From assembly GCA_963798745.1 (NCBI GenBank), contig CAWCUF010000001.1, forward strand, positions 1 to 64,000: 64,000 bases of DNA, given 5' to 3'. This stretch comes from Prado023 sp963798745. Its GTDB lineage: Bacteria; Actinomycetota; Actinomycetes; S36-B12; CAIYMF01. Both the position numbers and the translations under genes were made by a program. This document shows, in pieces, positions 1 through 7,853 of this stretch. Positions within the stretch are counted from its first letter, which is position 1; every line of letters begins with the position of its first letter. The notes under the pieces were generated by a model that worked only from the letters and a program-made list of their open reading frames with translations, did no database searches and had not been told where the DNA came from.

Positions 1-2
1 TG

Positions 3-305
3 GCCATCGTGCTCGGCCTCGCAGGCCTCCCCTCGCTCCTAGGAAACGTCACCTACACCCTCGCCTACCTGTGGGCGTTCACCTTCCAGACCCTCTACCT
101 GCTGCTGGACTCGTTGGCTGAAAGTGATGCCGCGGCCTTCACGGCCGGTGAGTTCCCCCTCAGCTACGGCCTGGTCACACCAGCCGTCCTCGGTGTCGGT
201 CTCGCACTGGTCGCCGCCGGACGCTGGATCGCCACCAGACGCCGCCACCCCACACACACCGGTCGGTACTCACAGGTCACGCCAGCCACGGGGCCGGTCC
301 GGTGA
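3..305 (+). CDS. C-terminal end of a membrane protein (partial)
   Basis: The frame is open from the left edge to a TGA, giving about 100 residues of a protein whose start lies outside the window. A hydrophobic stretch in the first third and a second one near residues 65-82 look like membrane segments, the latter followed by an Arg-rich cytoplasmic-type tail (IATRRR) and a short polar end. No family could be recognised. It runs toward the convergent kinase gene with only 47 bases between the two stop codons. Confidence 0.6.
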   Translation, partial: AIVLGLAGLPSLLGNVTYTLAYLWAFTFQTLYLLLDSLAESDAAAFTAGEFPLSYGLVTPAVLGVGLALVAAGRWIATRRRHPTHTGRYSQVTPATGPVR

Positions 306-352
306 GGGGAGTCGGCATCCGGCGCGCCGCTACCTCAGCTCCATCCGGTTCC

Positions 353-1339
353 CTACAGCGTGAGAACCGCTGCCAGCAGACGCGGCGTGGGAAGGATGCG
401 AAGCCCCTCGTCGATCTCAAGCTCGGCCCAGGTGCGGTCGCGCGCAAGAGTCTTCTCCTCGAGAGCGACGCGTACCTGGAGATCAAGGAAGTTGAGCTGG
501 GTGGCGATCAGCATCGTGAAGTCGGCCGCCGAGCGTAGGCGTGCCGGCCCGCCAGCTCCGACGTAGGACTGGTACGCCCGCCGCATGGAGACCAGGTCGG
601 GATCGCCGTCGTGGAAGCAGGCCATCAGGGTGCTGGCGAGCTCGCGGGCCGGTTCCGCCGGCCCTACGTCATCGAAGTCCACGACCACCAGCTCACCGGC
701 GTCGTCGACCAGGACGTTGCCCGGATGCAGATCGCGGTGGCACAGTCGCATCCTGGTCCGCACGGTCGGCGAGACGACGGCGTACAGATCCGGGAGAGTG
801 TCCACCGCGCGCGCCAGCCGCGAGCTCCACGACCTGCCAGCCCCAGTGGCGGCGGTCACCAACCCTGCCCACCCGTCACGGTCCGGTGGAACCTCGTACC
901 ACCGGTGAGGCGGAGCACCGCCCGGTTCACGGTCTGCGGGGTGAGCAGACTGGTGCAGACGCGCCAGGACCACGCCGAGCGCCTCCGCGTTGACCGTGAG
1001 GTCGGCGGGGCACAGGTCGACCCAGTCGTAGAGCCGCAGCCAGCCGCCCTCCCGGAGCGGCACCATGTACTTCCCGCTCCTATCAGGGTGGCCCCTCGGC
1101 ACCCGCACGCCCGCCGCGGCCGCCCGCTGCGCGAAGGCAACCTCGGCCCGCACCTCCGCCTGCGTTCGGGCAGTCCCCGAGAACACCTGCTTGAGGGCGT
1201 ACACCCGATGCCCGACCGTCAACCGCCACACCTGACCCGATGCCCCCCGGGCACCGGGTGTAGCCGAGACCCCGCCATCCCCGAGGTCGAACGCCTCCCG
1301 CGCCCGCATGACCACACTCATGTCCACAGGCTCCATCAT
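353..1339 (-). CDS. Aminoglycoside phosphotransferase (APH)-family kinase
   Basis: 329 aa small-molecule kinase of the APH/choline-kinase fold. Near residues 200-225 the hallmark HRDLHPGN catalytic loop and the metal-binding VVDFDD segment are both intact; an N-lobe with the expected lysine (YALKQVF) precedes them. Such enzymes transfer phosphate from ATP to hydroxyls of small substrates; the actual substrate cannot be told from sequence and need not be an antibiotic. The start at the first of two adjacent ATG codons is preceded by GGAGG 12 bases upstream. The same frame stays open far upstream, antisense to the next gene, which I treat as chance. Single gene, convergent with the membrane protein on its left. 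Confidence 0.85.
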   Translation of the reverse strand: MMEPVDMSVVMRAREAFDLGDGGVSATPGARGASGQVWRLTVGHRVYALKQVFSGTARTQAEVRAEVAFAQRAAAAGVRVPRGHPDRSGKYMVPLREGGWLRLYDWVDLCPADLTVNAEALGVVLARLHQSAHPADREPGGAPPHRWYEVPPDRDGWAGLVTAATGAGRSWSSRLARAVDTLPDLYAVVSPTVRTRMRLCHRDLHPGNVLVDDAGELVVVDFDDVGPAEPARELASTLMACFHDGDPDLVSMRRAYQSYVGAGGPARLRSAADFTMLIATQLNFLDLQVRVALEEKTLARDRTWAELEIDEGLRILPTPRLLAAVLTL

Positions 1340-1409
1340 GGGTGGTGCCCGCCTCCAAGCCCTCACCGAAGGTGACCAGCCGGCCACAAGATCACCATGT
1401 ACAGGCTGC

Positions 1410-1428
1410 TCAGGTAAGCCTAATCTCA
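1410..1428 (+). promoter_or_regulatory. Iron-box-like site (DtxR/IdeR type)
   Basis: The 19-mer TCAGGTAAGCCTAATCTCA matches the known DtxR/IdeR consensus TTAGGTTAGCCTAACCTAA at 15 of 19 positions, including the central AGCCTAA. It lies 82 bases before the secreted-protein start on the right and 70 bases before the kinase start on the left, so either or both could be iron-regulated. No dtxR/ideR gene is in the window. Confidence 0.6.
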
Positions 1429-1434
1429 CCCCTA

Positions 1435-1465
1435 GGGCTGACCCATCACAATCGGAGGTCAGCCC
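1435..1465 (+). repeat. Inverted repeat in the leader of the secreted protein gene
   Basis: GGGCTGACC and GGTCAGCCC form a perfect 9-bp stem around a 13-base loop, 45 bases before the start codon. With no T tract after it, it may be a leader hairpin or a protein site rather than a terminator. Confidence 0.4.
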
Positions 1466-1510
1466 CGTGGCCCGATGGGTCATAGCCGATCGAGAAGGGG
1501 CAGGCGAGAG

Positions 1511-2311
1511 ATGAGCAGATTCGTAGCAGTTGTCGGAACAGCCGTGCTTATCGCGGTCGGGTTGATTGCGCCACCGGCCGTGGCTGCCGCGTCCAGCGCG
1601 CCGGTTTACACGTGCACCGGTGGTGACTTCTCCACCGGGGAGTTGGTGCACATCCCACCCGGGGACTACCGCAGCATCACAGTCGCCGGTGCGTGCGACG
1701 TGGAGCCCGGTGGCGAGTACAGCATCGTTGGGAACCTCAACGTCTTGGCGGGTGCCGTGTTCGACGCGCAGAGCGCGCCGTCGACAATCACCGTGGGACA
1801 CAACGTCACTGCGGCTGCGGGCTCGCTCTTGGGGCTGGGCTGCCAGCCCGACGCCCCCGGGAAGTCGGGACATCCGTGCCTCGACCCGTACGCGACTGGA
1901 CGCTCCGCCATCACCGTCAAGGGAAACGTCACGGCCACCGGAGCGAATACCGTCCTGCTGAACGGAATCACGGTCAAGGGCAACGTCACGCTGACCGGTG
2001 GCGGCGGCGACATTCCGTGGTCGGTCAAGAACAACACGATCGGGCGCAACCTCACGGTAAGCGAGGTGACCCCATTCTGGTTCGGTGCATTGTTCAACAG
2101 CATCGCCGGGAACGCGACGCTGACCAACATAACGGTTACCGAGGATTACCCAGGAGCCAGCCAGAGCGTGTACATCGTGCGAAACACGATCGGGCGCAAT
2201 CTCACTTGCACGGGAATCGGCCCCAACTTGTCCTTCGGCTTCTACCCCGGCCAGGTCAACACAGTCGGCCACAACGCGAACGGTCAGTGCGCATCTCCAG
2301 TGTCTACTTGA
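1511..2311 (+). CDS. Secreted repetitive beta-solenoid-like protein
   Basis: 266 aa. Residues 1-27 are a classical signal peptide ending near AVAAAS. The mature part repeats short motifs of the form ITVKGNVTATG, ITVKGNVTLTG, NTIGRNLTVS and NTIGRNLTCTG, with hydrophobic residues at alternate positions and Asn/Gly turns, as in right-handed beta-helix or filamentous solenoid proteins. Four cysteines could pair after export. The ATG chosen follows a GAAGGGG ribosome site; longer in-frame starts would put residues before the signal peptide. An iron-box-like site and a hairpin lie upstream and a strong hairpin terminator follows. Function unknown; a surface or adhesive role is only a guess. Confidence 0.75.
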   Translation: MSRFVAVVGTAVLIAVGLIAPPAVAAASSAPVYTCTGGDFSTGELVHIPPGDYRSITVAGACDVEPGGEYSIVGNLNVLAGAVFDAQSAPSTITVGHNVTAAAGSLLGLGCQPDAPGKSGHPCLDPYATGRSAITVKGNVTATGANTVLLNGITVKGNVTLTGGGGDIPWSVKNNTIGRNLTVSEVTPFWFGALFNSIAGNATLTNITVTEDYPGASQSVYIVRNTIGRNLTCTGIGPNLSFGFYPGQVNTVGHNANGQCASPVST

Positions 2312-2340
2312 ACCCGGCGTTACTCGCGTTCGCACGAAGT

Positions 2341-2380
2341 CCGTCTGCCACCCTACGAATTCAAGGGGGGTGGCAGACGG
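2341..2380 (+). terminator. Hairpin terminator
   Basis: CCGTCTGCCACCC and GGGTGGCAGACGG make a perfect 13-bp stem with a 14-base loop, 29 bases after the stop of the secreted protein. There is no U tract, which is common for actinobacterial terminators. Confidence 0.6.
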
Positions 2381-2819
2381 AGGGCACTGTCGCTGTGTCG
2401 GGATTGGCAAGTTGCCTGTCGCAGGTTCCCCTGGGCCGGCAGTCGCCGACGTGGCAGTTGTGACGGCGGACCAGCGTGATCCCTCGGGCGCTGGACTCGA
2501 CGAGGAGGACGACGAAGGGGGGTCGCGATGATGCCCCGGAAGATGCGTCTCCCTCGAGCAGCAGGTCTCGCTCGGCGACAAGTTGCCACGGCGAGTCGCC
2601 GGCCGACGGTTCTGCCAAAGTGACGTGATGAACGGTGCAGGAAAACAACTCGATCATGAGCAATGACCGGCCGCACCGCAGGGGGCCGACGGACTGGAAT
2701 TGGGCGCCTGGTGCGTCCCGGCGGCAGGCCCTGTGGACACGGGGATACAGCGACGTAGGTCTGGTAGTCCTGCCCGCGACCCTCGACGAGCCGGGCCACG
2801 ATCTGCTGTCGGGATTGCT
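2381..2819. other. Intergenic stretch without a recognisable gene
   Basis: Short frames exist on both strands, but none has a ribosome site together with protein-like composition. Nothing is called here. Confidence 0.5.
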
Positions 2820-3506
2820 CTAGCGCGGTCCGGGCTGTGCTGCTGCGGCGGTGTCGAGGCCGTCGAGGAGCAGGTCGAGTCCGACCTCGAAGGAGTTCCC
2901 GAAGTGGTATCCGGGTTGGAGGGCGTGGTCGGCGGTGAACTCGCGCAGGTAGGGGTACTGGTCGGCGGGGATGGCAGTGAGGATGGCCTCGGCCAGGTCT
3001 CCGATCTGATGGTCCCCGCCGAAGGGAAGATTCGCCTCCTGCATGGCGTACCCGTACACGTAGCTGTCCAGGACGGCGTAGGCGTGGGCTGCCCAGGGAA
3101 GCGGGAGGCCGCCGCGTCGAAGGCAGCCGAGCACGGCGTCGTGGTGGTGCAGCAGGGCCGGTCCTGGTGAGGGGCGTGACTCCATCAGTGGGGGCGCCCA
3201 CGGGTGCCCAAGCAAGACCTCGTGCAGGGACACGCAGCGGCGGCGCAGCGCTGTCTTCCAGTCCTCCGCGACGGGGGGCAGGTCGATCTCGGTGAAGACG
3301 GCCTCGACCATGCCGTTGACGATCTCCTCCTTGCTGGCTACGTGGTTGTAGATCGCCATGGGCGTGACACCGAGCTCGTCGGCGAGCCTGCGGATCGTGA
3401 GCTTCTCAATCCCGATCCGATCGGCGAGCCGCATCGCGCCGTCCAGCACACGAGCGGCGGACAGCGGCGGGCTGACACCCCGCCCCGCGTGCCCTGCTGT
3501 GGTCAT
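2820..3506 (-). CDS. TetR-family regulator with tetracycline-repressor-type C-terminal domain
   Basis: 228 aa. Residues about 25-65 carry the TetR helix-turn-helix (KLTIRRLADELGVTPMAIYNHVASKEEI); the rest matches the TetR_C-type ligand/dimer domain with its conserved aromatic region (AVLDSYVYGYAMQE). The start is set by GGGAGG seven bases upstream. It is divergent from the oxidoreductase gene at 3617, and two near-identical palindromes lie between them, so the likely job is repression of itself and of that oxidoreductase, released by an unknown small molecule. Confidence 0.9.
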   Translation of the reverse strand: MTTAGHAGRGVSPPLSAARVLDGAMRLADRIGIEKLTIRRLADELGVTPMAIYNHVASKEEIVNGMVEAVFTEIDLPPVAEDWKTALRRRCVSLHEVLLGHPWAPPLMESRPSPGPALLHHHDAVLGCLRRGGLPLPWAAHAYAVLDSYVYGYAMQEANLPFGGDHQIGDLAEAILTAIPADQYPYLREFTADHALQPGYHFGNSFEVGLDLLLDGLDTAAAAQPGPR

Positions 3507-3540
3507 GGTCGAGCCTCCCTGGGTTGGCCCTTGCGCGAGT

Positions 3541-3576
3541 GTACTTAGTACGTCTACGGTGAAGCGTACTGAGTGC
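3541..3576. promoter_or_regulatory. Paired operator sites between tetR and the oxidoreductase
   Basis: GTACTTAGTAC (3541-3551) is a perfect odd-centre palindrome and GTACTGAGTGC (3566-3576) is an imperfect copy 25 bases on. TetR_C-type regulators commonly bind such AGTAC half-sites, so this is the probable binding region of the adjacent regulator. Confidence 0.65.
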
Positions 3577-3616
3577 AGCCCGCTGCGACAACCACACCCC
3601 ACGAAGGAGGACCTTG

Positions 3617-4654
3617 ATGCGACCCGACCCCGAGACCACGCAGAACGCAAACGGCACGGCGCATGCTCAGGACATGCAGGCGGTCGTGCGCGACCGGTAC
3701 GGCAACGCCGACGTCCTGCAGATGCGCACGGTCGCCCGCCCCAGCATCTCCGCCAGTCAGGTGCTGGTCCAGGTGCAGGCCGCAGGCATCGACCGCGGTG
3801 TCTGGCACCTGATGACCGGTGAGCCCTACGCAGTGCGCCTCGCCATCGGCCTAGCCAAGCCGAAGCAGCCGGTCCTCGGGCTGGACGTGTCGGGGCGGGT
3901 GGTCGCGGTCGGGGCCGACGTCACCCGGTTCCAGCTCGGTGACGAGGTGTTCGGAATCGCCGACGGGTCCTTCGCCGAGTATGCCGCGGCGGAGGAGACC
4001 AAGCTGGTTCCCAAGCCGTCCAACGTGTCCTGGGAGCAGGCGGGCGTGGCTGCGATCTCGGGTGGAACCGCGTTGCAGGCGCTCACCGATGTCGGCAAGG
4101 TGCAGGCCGGCCAGCGAGTCCTCGTCGTCGGCGCCTCCGGGGGTGTCGGGACCTACGCCGTGCAGCTGGCCAAGGCGATCGGCGCCGACGTGACCGGTGT
4201 GTGCAGCAGCTTCAAGGTCGATCTGGTGCGGGCCATCGGCGCCGATCGCGTCATCGACTACACCCGCGAGGACTACCTCGACGGCGCGACGACCTACGAC
4301 CTGATCCTTGACATCGGTGGGCGCAACAGCGTGGCCCGGCTACGGCAAGCCTTGACCGCGACCGGCACACTCGTCATCGTCGGCGGCGAGGACGGCGGAC
4401 GGGTGACAGGAGGCATCGGGCGCCAGATCCGCGCCATGCTGATCTCGCCGTTCATCCGACAGAACCTGAAGAGCTTCATCCAGAAGGAACACCACACCAA
4501 GATCGAGCGGCTCGCCGAGCACCTCGAATCGGGAGCCGTCGTCCCGGTCATCGAACGCACCGTCGAACTGCCCGGCGTGCCCGACGCCATCCGCGACCTC
4601 GAAGCCGGCCGCGTGCGCGGCAAGATCGCCGTGTCCGTGCCGAACCAGGACTGA
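3617..4654 (+). CDS. Zinc-independent NADPH:quinone-type oxidoreductase (MDR family)
   Basis: 345 aa. GroES-like N-terminal domain with the PVLGLDVSGRVVAVG segment (quinone reductase group, lacking the catalytic zinc cysteines), then a Rossmann domain with VLVVGASGGVGTYAVQLAKA, the fingerprint of NAD(P)-binding quinone reductases, and the usual GKIAVSV ending. It probably reduces enones, quinones or similar electrophiles in the cytoplasm. ATG at 3617 follows AAGGAGG with a 6-base gap. Divergent from the tetR gene, which probably controls it. Confidence 0.9.
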   Translation: MRPDPETTQNANGTAHAQDMQAVVRDRYGNADVLQMRTVARPSISASQVLVQVQAAGIDRGVWHLMTGEPYAVRLAIGLAKPKQPVLGLDVSGRVVAVGADVTRFQLGDEVFGIADGSFAEYAAAEETKLVPKPSNVSWEQAGVAAISGGTALQALTDVGKVQAGQRVLVVGASGGVGTYAVQLAKAIGADVTGVCSSFKVDLVRAIGADRVIDYTREDYLDGATTYDLILDIGGRNSVARLRQALTATGTLVIVGGEDGGRVTGGIGRQIRAMLISPFIRQNLKSFIQKEHHTKIERLAEHLESGAVVPVIERTVELPGVPDAIRDLEAGRVRGKIAVSVPNQD

Positions 4655-4738
4655 CAGATCCCGGCCGAGAGGCCGTCGAGCGGGTGGACGACGAACGACG
4701 GCCACCCGACACCACCTGACGCCAGATAGGGGAAGCCA

Positions 4739-5395
4739 GTGAGCACGCAGACCGAGCACTACCCCGCCCGCCTCGACATCGACTACCCAGAGAAGCTGGA
4801 CCGGGTGACCACCGCGTTCCGGCTGATCTGGATCATCCCGATCGCCATCGTGGCCATGGTGCTGTCCTCGACGGCCACGTCGACGACAACGGTGATCACC
4901 GAGACCGGCGAAGTGATCTCGCAGGCGACCCGGGACGCCGGCGGGATCGTCGGCGGGCTGTTCGCCGCCACCCTGCTGATGATTCTGTTCCGCCAGCGCT
5001 ACCCGCGCTGGTGGTTCAACTTCGCCCTGCAGCTGCAGCGGTTCTTCGCCCGGATCGGTGCCTACGCCGCGCTGCTCACCGACACCTACCCGTCGACCGA
5101 GGACGAGCAGTCCGTCCACCTGGACCTGGACTACCCCGACGCCAAAGAGGACCTGAATCGGTGGCTACCGCTAGTCAAGTGGCTCCTGGCCATCCCCCAC
5201 ATCGTGGTCCTGGCCTTCTTGGGCATCGGGGCGTTGTTCGCCGTGATGATCGCCTGGTTCGCGATCCTGTTCACCGGCCGCTACCCCCGCGGGCTGTTCG
5301 ACTACGTCGTCGGCGTCGGACGCTGGGCGCTGCGCGTGACCGCCTACGCCACCCTCCTTGTCACCGACCGATACCCGCCCTTCAGACTCAGCTGA
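4739..5395 (+). CDS. DUF4389-type membrane protein
   Basis: 218 aa. Two copies of a motif, YPARLDIDYPEKLDR near the N terminus and VHLDLDYPDAKEDLNR near residue 125, each precede hydrophobic segments and a RYPR/RYPP motif, as in DUF4389 proteins. I count about four membrane helices. GTG start behind AGGGGA. It lies 84 bases after the oxidoreductase on the same strand and could share its transcript. Biochemical role unknown. Confidence 0.8.
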   Translation: MSTQTEHYPARLDIDYPEKLDRVTTAFRLIWIIPIAIVAMVLSSTATSTTTVITETGEVISQATRDAGGIVGGLFAATLLMILFRQRYPRWWFNFALQLQRFFARIGAYAALLTDTYPSTEDEQSVHLDLDYPDAKEDLNRWLPLVKWLLAIPHIVVLAFLGIGALFAVMIAWFAILFTGRYPRGLFDYVVGVGRWALRVTAYATLLVTDRYPPFRLS

Positions 5396-5543
5396 GCCAG
5401 CACCCGCCCAGACCGCAGAGAACCAGCCGGTGGCGGCCACGAGTCGGCGCCCCCGCAACAGGTCCGACTGCAGCACCGATGCCCGATCGGCTCACCGGCG
5501 ATCCTCCGAACTCGCGCCGGCTCTGCCCTGGCCTGCTCGGGGA

Positions 5544-5783
5544 TCAGGGTGGGAGCTCCCAATACTGCTTGCGTGCTGGCATTGCGTGGATCACCAACTC
5601 CTCACCGCTCTCGAGGATCAGTACGACGGTCTCCAGCAGCCGCGCGTGCGTGTCGAAGCCAAGCCGCAGTTCACGATGCGGCCAGTCGTCGTCCCCCAGA
5701 GGCGCCCAATCAACTGCGACCAGTCGGCAGCCTGCACGGCGTCCTCGCTCGCCCCCGTGTTTGAGCGCGCTGTGGTGAAACCT
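5544..5783 (-). pseudogene. Frameshifted toxin partner of the RHH antitoxin
   Basis: Immediately after the antitoxin stop the DNA encodes a small-protein pattern split over two frames: FHHSALKHG, then GASEDAVQAADWSQLI in the next frame, then LGDDDWPHRELRLGF and ELVIHAMPARKQYWELPP back in the first. H-x-SA-x-KHG plus VIHAMP-x-R-x-x-Y is typical of a small family of putative toxins encoded next to CopG/RHH antitoxins. At least two one-base shifts are needed, one at a five-G run. No start codon agrees with the first segment. It is either inactivated or affected by sequencing indels. Confidence 0.55.
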
Positions 5784-6017
5784 TCACGCGGCGAAGTTGG
5801 CCAGCGCTCGTCGGATCGCCTCAGAACGCGACAGGTGCTCCCGCTCGGCCACCTCATCCAGGGCCGCCAGTTCCTCAGCTGTCAGGCGCACCGCCACAAC
5901 CTGCATCGGCTCAGCGCCACGCCCCGGACGTCCCCGCCCGCGACGCTGCAACTCCTCGACGTCGTACTCGGCGTCGGCCCCGTCCGCCCACCGCTGGACT
6001 TGCTCCTCGCTCACCAT
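5784..6017 (-). CDS. Ribbon-helix-helix (CopG-like) antitoxin
   Basis: 77 aa. The C-terminal 40 residues form an RHH DNA-binding unit (MQVVAVRLTAEELAALDEVAEREHLSRSEAIRRAL). The acidic N-terminal part (EEQVQRWADGADAEYDVEEL) fits the toxin-binding half of such antitoxins. It sits directly upstream of, and abuts, the broken toxin frame. I take the ATG at 6017 because the domain begins soon after it; an upstream start at 6056 is also open. Confidence 0.75.
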   Translation of the reverse strand: MVSEEQVQRWADGADAEYDVEELQRRGRGRPGRGAEPMQVVAVRLTAEELAALDEVAEREHLSRSEAIRRALANFAA

Positions 6018-6697
6018 ACAGATATCGCATAACGTAAATCGAGCGCGGTGGACCAACCTCCGGAACTGGAACGGGCCGGTCGACCCACCGGGAATTCAAG
6101 CGTCTTTCCGGCCGCGACTCGGACGCTTGGTGGACGTCACCGACGCTTCCTACGCACTCGCACCTGTGCTTCGTGGGACTCCTCGGACCCTGCGGACATC
6201 CGACTCGCAGCGACGCGGACAGTGGGCCGGACGCCGGCACAGGCCAGACCGCCCAGGCGGCATGCACATGCCCCAACCGGCCAGGGACTGTGCCCCACTG
6301 CGCCGCGTAACGCGCAGCTTGCGAGAGGCATCACAGCGCCCAGATTGACGGGAACGTGTACGTGTGCGTGTGCGTGTGCGTGGACGGTGTCATCCTGCTT
6401 GTGGACTTGGCAATCGGCTGGGATCGCCACGGGTCTGTTGACCCACTTCCCGCCGGTGGCGCGGGTGGGGACGCTGCTCGGTCACGTCGTTGATCAGCTT
6501 CGACGGAGTTGTCCAGATCGCCAGAACCCGGGTAGGGAACCGTTGATCTCCTGCCGGCGCGGACCCTTGAGCGCCGCTCAGCCAGCGTGCGGGAAGAACC
6601 GTTCAAGGTGGCTGGGGCTGGACTTCGACAACGGTGCGTTCCTCCGAAGTGGTGACGTGCATTTCCTTCCGCGGATGGAGGCCCTACTCTGGGGCGC
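6018..6697. other. 680 bases without a convincing gene, with a GTGTGC repeat
   Basis: The stretch holds a short simple repeat at about 6355-6382 (units of GTGTGC) and scattered short frames. Overlapping frames on both strands have low-complexity translations and no ribosome sites. It may be decayed DNA; I make no gene call. Confidence 0.4.
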
Positions 6698-7330
6698 ATG
6701 AATACACCTCGTGTCGGAATGCGTACTGTGATCGCCGCCGCAGCTGCGGGGGCACTGGTCCTCGGTTCGGCCGGTGGCGCGATGGCACACCCGGGGAAGT
6801 CCGACAAGGCCAAGGGGCCCAAGATGTCGAACTCCGCTCCGGTGGAGAAGTTGCAGGGGGTCAACATCAAGCGCCACAAGAAGATCGACCTGGCCGACGT
6901 TGGCGCCACGACCGCACTGAAGCTGCGCGCCTCGGTGCACAACTCGAAGAAGGTCGGGGCCAGCGACGCGCGCCCCACGGTCGGCCTCACCCTGGCGGTC
7001 TACGACAAGAAGGTCAACGGCACGATGGTGGCCGGTTCGGAGTCCGAGGCAACCGACTTGGCTCTCAAGGAGCGCACGAAGGCCAAGCGCAACCAGTTCT
7101 ACGCCGGATCAGCCGTCATCTCCCAGGTGTGGACCCCTGGCCAGGTGGCAGCGCTGGCCAGCCAGGTCTCCTCGGAGGGCAAGGCCTTCATCTGCATCAG
7201 CGGCGTCACCGAGGACTTCGACAAGTACTCCCTGCAGACCCGCAAGCGTCTGGGCGCGAACGCAGATGGCAGTGATTTGAAGAAGAAGACCGTGCGCGAC
7301 TGCGTCAAGGTCGTCAACTCGACCAAGTAG
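6698..7330 (+). CDS. Secreted Lys-rich protein of unknown function
   Basis: Up to 210 aa. An Ala-rich signal peptide (VIAAAAAGALVLGSAGGAMA) ends near residue 30. The mature protein is basic (many Lys pairs) and contains a beta-rich central part (PTVGLTLAVYDKKVNGTMVAG) and two cysteines far apart that could form a disulfide. The first ATG is listed; a second at 6719 would leave a shorter but still complete signal peptide. Followed 40 bases later by a clear hairpin. No family recognised. Confidence 0.7.
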   Translation: MNTPRVGMRTVIAAAAAGALVLGSAGGAMAHPGKSDKAKGPKMSNSAPVEKLQGVNIKRHKKIDLADVGATTALKLRASVHNSKKVGASDARPTVGLTLAVYDKKVNGTMVAGSESEATDLALKERTKAKRNQFYAGSAVISQVWTPGQVAALASQVSSEGKAFICISGVTEDFDKYSLQTRKRLGANADGSDLKKKTVRDCVKVVNSTK

Positions 7331-7370
7331 TACTCCTGCCCCCCGGAGTACCGTCAACTGATCAGTCCTC

Positions 7371-7410
7371 GTGGGGCTGGGCGCGAAGTATCACTCGCCC
7401 CCAGCCCCAC
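7371..7410 (+). terminator. Hairpin terminator
   Basis: GTGGGGCTGGG (7371-7381) pairs perfectly with CCCAGCCCCAC (7400-7410), an 11-bp stem 40 bases after the secreted-protein stop. It may serve both strands, since a minus-strand frame ends at 7447. Confidence 0.65.
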
Positions 7411-7446
7411 GATCACGCTCAGGGCGTTGTGTCTGCCTCGGCCCCG

Positions 7447-7797
7447 TCAGGCGGTAGGAACACGGAGCAGGATCGGCGAGGGGTACATGAAGAAGGCAAT
7501 GCCGGTCGAGGAGGACACGACAGTGCGGATGGTGCGGGAGTCGAGAAGGTTCACCCGATAGTCCTTGCCGTACGGCCAGCCGGCGTCGCGGTACTCCTCG
7601 ACGAAGCCGAGATGGAAGCGGGGTCGGATCAGCCAGCCGGTTGGGGCTCTGCCACCTGGACGACCGGCTCGGACTGCAGCCAGCGACCGACCGGCAGCAG
7701 GCCTCCCGCCGGCCGCCTGCGCGAGCGATGGGGAGAGCCCCAGTAGGGGACACGCCCAGCAGGAATCCGGGTCGGGGGAACCCAGGGACTCAGCCAC
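7447..7797 (-). CDS. Possible small protein; only the C-terminal half looks coding
   Basis: The last 60 residues (beginning RPRFHLGFVEEYRDAGWPYG and ending SPILLRVPTA) have protein-like composition and a hydrophobic end. The first half is Arg/Gly/Ala-rich and resembles out-of-frame GC-rich DNA, so the real start or an upstream frame may have been lost. It lies downstream of the esterase on the same strand. No family recognised. Confidence 0.3.
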   Translation of the reverse strand: MAESLGSPDPDSCWACPLLGLSPSLAQAAGGRPAAGRSLAAVRAGRPGGRAPTGWLIRPRFHLGFVEEYRDAGWPYGKDYRVNLLDSRTIRTVVSSSTGIAFFMYPSPILLRVPTA

Positions 7798-7853
7798 CGT
7801 GCGCGACTGGCGGCGGAAGGGGTCACCAGTCGCTGCTGCCGATGGGGTCCTGC

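Noticed and set aside
1340..2581. Upstream continuation of the kinase reading frame (742 codons in all)
   Set aside because: It runs antisense over the secreted protein, has Arg/Asp-rich chance composition, and the kinase has its own ribosome site at 1339.
6355..6382. Tandem GTGTGC units
   Set aside because: A simple-sequence repeat without spacers; not a CRISPR. No CRISPR array was found anywhere in the window.
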